A stretch of DNA of 64,000 nucleotides from Prosopocoilus inquinatus (Eukaryota; Arthropoda; Insecta; Coleoptera; Lucanidae), in assembly GCA_036172665.1 (NCBI GenBank), contig JAYKNF010000013.1, positions 4,216,001 to 4,280,000 of the forward strand, given 5' to 3'. How positions within the stretch are numbered: the first letter of the stretch is position 1; each line of letters starts with the position of its first letter. The notes under the pieces are model-generated. The model was not told where the DNA came from. It did not search any database and saw nothing but the letters and a program-made list of their open reading frames with translations. A program made the position numbers and the translations under genes. Below are positions 61,370 to 64,000 of this stretch, piece after piece.

Positions 61370-61710
61370 TAAATCGATCGCGTCGAATTCTTTCCGACGT
61401 AGAAGAAAGTGGCTTTACGAACGTAACGTTTACCACATGGCGAGAGATATACGGGGTGATATCGAAAATGTGACACGAACGCGTGTGTAACAGTGAAAAA
61501 GTGTTTCCACTGAAAAAAAGTAAGTGTTAAAAACAACTGAAAACCTCCAAATTCCATTTCTCCGATGTTACTCCGGTAATCGGAAAAAAGGTTATAAGAC
61601 GATCGCGGCGGCGGCGGCGGCGTCGTTTTGCCGGTTAAATTCTTCACGATTTGCATTGTGCCGTCGCGTGTACGCTCGACCGAACGCATCGAGATTTTGA
61701 CGGAGCTCAT
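61369..61710 (-). CDS. Candidate 113-aa linker ORF, L6 copy
   Basis: Same protein as the L2 copy, with the synonymous GCC at residue 100. Coding status uncertain. Confidence 0.25.
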   Translation of the reverse strand: MSSVKISMRSVERTRDGTMQIVKNLTGKTTPPPPPRSSYNLFSDYRSNIGEMEFGGFQLFLTLTFFQWKHFFTVTHAFVSHFRYHPVYLSPCGKRYVRKATFFYVGKNSTRSI

Positions 61711-63281
61711 TTGAATTTGCCGCCGCGTAAAAGATGGGATCGACGAGGGTTGGTTGGCAACTATCGCACGACACGCGCAGTAAGGAAACCTTGACACTTG
61801 ACATATGTAATATTATATATCTGTACGGCCAGTCGTGGGGCCGGAGCACCGGTGGTCGGAAGGGAGGGGGGGCGTACTGCCTATCGACAGTGATCTAACC
61901 TGAAAGCGACGCGCGAACTCTTTCGCGTGTGTCGTGTTACGCCGGCAGTCGGCCCGGCGGCGGAGAGAGTACGTACGCCGCCGGTCGAACGTGACCTAAT
62001 CTAAAGCCGCCGACGCGATCTCTTTCGCCGCGCGGACGCGTTCGAACATAATTTCGACCGTACATATTACGTAAATAGATGAATAAAGCATGCTTTGGAT
62101 GTTCGTTTGTGATTAAAAAAAAAATGCGAGCGCGGGGAGGTCGATTCGTTCGCTCTGCGGCCGGCAATTAAAGCGGGAAATTTAAGGGAAAAAATTGAAA
62201 AAATCGATAAAAATTTTAAAAAATTAAAAATTAAGAGAACGGAAAAATTGAACAAATTGGGGAAAAATATTCAAAATTTCGGGGGGAAATTTAAAAAAAT
62301 CGAGAAAAATCGACAAGAATTCTAAAAATTAGGGAAACGGATTTCTTAAGTTTCCCAACTTTTTTAAAACATTTCATCACTTCTTACATTTTCCTTCACT
62401 TTTTTTCGAAAATTGTTCAAGGTCAACCCAACCGACGCCAACCCAAGCGAGGCCAACCCACACGGCGAAAAAAAATTTAAAAATTAGGAGAACGGAAAAA
62501 TTGGGGAAAAATATTCAAAATTTCGGGAAAAAATTGAAAAAATCGAAAAAAATAGGAAAAAATTCTAAGAATAGAGGAAGCCGATTATTGACGTTTTACA
62601 ACTTTTTTAAAACATTTTTCCTCACTTTCTCTTACATATTCCTTAACTCTTTTTTTTTTTAATTGTACAAGGTCAACTCAAACGGCGCCAACCCAAGCGA
62701 GGCCAACCCAGATGACAGAAAAATTTTATTTTAAAGAAAACGAAATAATTTAAAGAATTAGGGAAAAATGTAGTAAATTTCGAGAAAAAATTGAAAAAAA
62801 TCGAAAAAAAATGGAAAAAATTCTAAAAATTAAGGAAACCTATTTCTCAAGTTTTCCAACAATTTTTCTCACTTTTTCTTAAACTTTCCTTCCCTTTCTG
62901 TTCTAAAATTGTTCAAGGTGAACCCAACCGACGCCAACCCAAGCGAGGCCAACCCAGACGGCGAAAAAAAATTTATAAATTAGGAGAACGGAAAAATTGA
63001 AAAAATTGGGGAAAAATACTCAAAATTTCGAAAATTAGAAAAATCAATTCTTAAAGTTTTCCAACATTCTTCCAAGTCCCTAGGTGCCGCGAGCCCCCAA
63101 AGGCTAGCGGCCCAAACAGCGCGCAGCGCTCTCACCTCTTCCGTCCAAACGAAACCTCCGTCTATACAAAGCCTCTGTCCACAAAAGCCTCTGTTCATAC
63201 CCACAAGTGGGCGGAGCGTAGCGGATCCCACTTGTCATATATAAGAAAAGAAACTCGGAAAAGTGTACTTAAGGGGTTCCT
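61370..63281 (+). repeat. Long linker L6 (1,912 bp)
   Basis: Mosaic: AATAAAGCATGC (62082) and a ten-A run as in M1, but L5-like downstream (shorter T-run, GCTCTGCGGCCGG). Plus-strand TATA-like box at 63238. Confidence 0.95.
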
Positions 63282-64000
63282 ATGGCGCCGCAATGATCGA
63301 AATCGGTCGCGTAGAACGTAAACCCGGGTTGTCGCGTATCAAACGAAAGGTCTCGCCGAGCGGCGACGGAAAATCGCGTCGGTTCGATTTTTCGATCGAA
63401 GATGGCGCTGCAATGATCGAAATCGAACGCGTCGAACGTAAACCCGGATTGTCGCGTATCAAACGAAAGGTCTCGCCGAGCGGCGACGGAAAATCGCGTC
63501 GGTTCGATTTTTCGATCGAAGATGGCGCTGCAATAATCGAAATCGAACGCGTCGAACGTAAACCCGGGTTGTCGCGTATCAAACGAAAGGTCTCGCCGAG
63601 CGGCGACGGAAAATCGCGTCGGTTCGATTTTTCGATCGAAGAAGGCGCTGCAATGATCGAAACTGGAAGCGTCGAACGTAAACCCGGGTTGTCGCGTATC
63701 AAACGAAAGGTCTCGCCGAGCGGCGACGGAAAATCGCGTCGGTTCGATATTTCGATCGAAGATGGCGCTGCAATGATCGAAACTGGACGCGTCGAACGTA
63801 AACCCGGGTTGTCGCGTATCAAACGAAAGGTCTCGCCGAGCGGCGACGGAAAATCGCGTCGGTTCGATTTTTCGATCGAAGATGGCGCTGCAATGATCGA
63901 AATCGGACGCGTTGAACGTAAACCCGGGTTGTCGCGTATCAAACGAAAGGTCTCGCCGAGCGGCGACGGAAAATCGCGTCGGTTCGATTTTTCGATCGAA
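63282..64000 (+). repeat. Satellite array A29, at least 5 units, cut by window end
   Basis: Opens with the same diverged 38-bp part-unit as other arrays after long linkers. Private changes GAAGAAGGCG near 63638, GGAAGCGTCG near 63665 and GATATTTCGATC near 63747. Confidence 0.95.

Larger units (their letters stand above)
1..64000 (+). repeat. Higher-order satellite complex filling the window
   Basis: Every base belongs to a 120-bp monomer array or to one of two related linker types. Orientation is taken as the strand on which the unit begins AAACCCGG and ends GAACGT; all arrays and linkers lie in this one orientation, with no inversion. Arrays make about 44.5 kb, long and deleted linkers 13.8 kb, and short linkers 5.6 kb plus a 108-bp fragment. 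No non-satellite sequence interrupts the block, so both edges of the window lie inside a longer repeat domain. Centromeric, pericentromeric, subtelomeric or B/sex-chromosome location cannot be decided from sequence alone. Confidence 0.97.

Overview
The window is one continuous block of complex satellite DNA with no conventional gene, rRNA, tRNA or recognisable transposon. It looks eukaryotic, probably from an animal and possibly an arthropod. The reasons are megabase-style hierarchical satellite organisation, no gene-dense stretch in 64 kb, TATA-like boxes, an AATAAA signal followed by an A-run, and a splice-site-like motif. The lineage is inference; nothing here fixes the species.

There are three levels of organisation. 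(1) A 120-bp CpG-rich monomer (about 55% GC, 22 CpG per unit), about 360 full copies in 29 arrays (A1-A29), making about 44.5 kb of the window. Each complete array is n x 120 + 33 bp, n = 3 to 23. (2) Arrays are separated by a short linker of exactly 279 bp (S1-S20, plus a truncated one at the left edge), or by a long linker of about 1.91-1.92 kb (L1-L6), or by a deleted form of about 1.15 kb (M1, M2). The first 279 bp of every L and M linker is the S linker. (3) Groups of arrays between successive L/M linkers form superunits of 3.6-9.0 kb, and these are duplicated in blocks of 2.1, 4.6, 9.0 and about 13 kb.

Layout (copy number in brackets): A1[9] S A2[7] S A3[13] S A4[11] S A5[19] L1 A6[13] M1 A7[3] S A8[7] S A9[13] S A10[19] S A11[12] L2 A12[8] S A13[9] S A14[22] S A15[12] L3 A16[8] S A17[9] S A18[20] M2 A19[3] S A20[17] S A21[21] S A22[13] L4 A23[8] S A24[9] S A25[15] S A26[15] L5 A27[17] S A28[23] L6 A29[5+, cut by the window end].

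The unit is a multiple of three and lacks stops in one plus and two minus frames, so it yields many long apparent ORFs. Their starts are TTG or GTG at the array edges and their differences are mostly amino-acid changing, so I treat them as by-products. The only coding candidate I would keep is a 113-codon ATG-started minus-strand ORF at the start of each L/M linker. It has a TATA-like box upstream and contains a short stretch resembling the ubiquitin N-terminus. The L linkers also hold a cluster of hairpins and a TATA-like box just before each following array, so each superunit could be transcribed. That is a hypothesis, not an observation.
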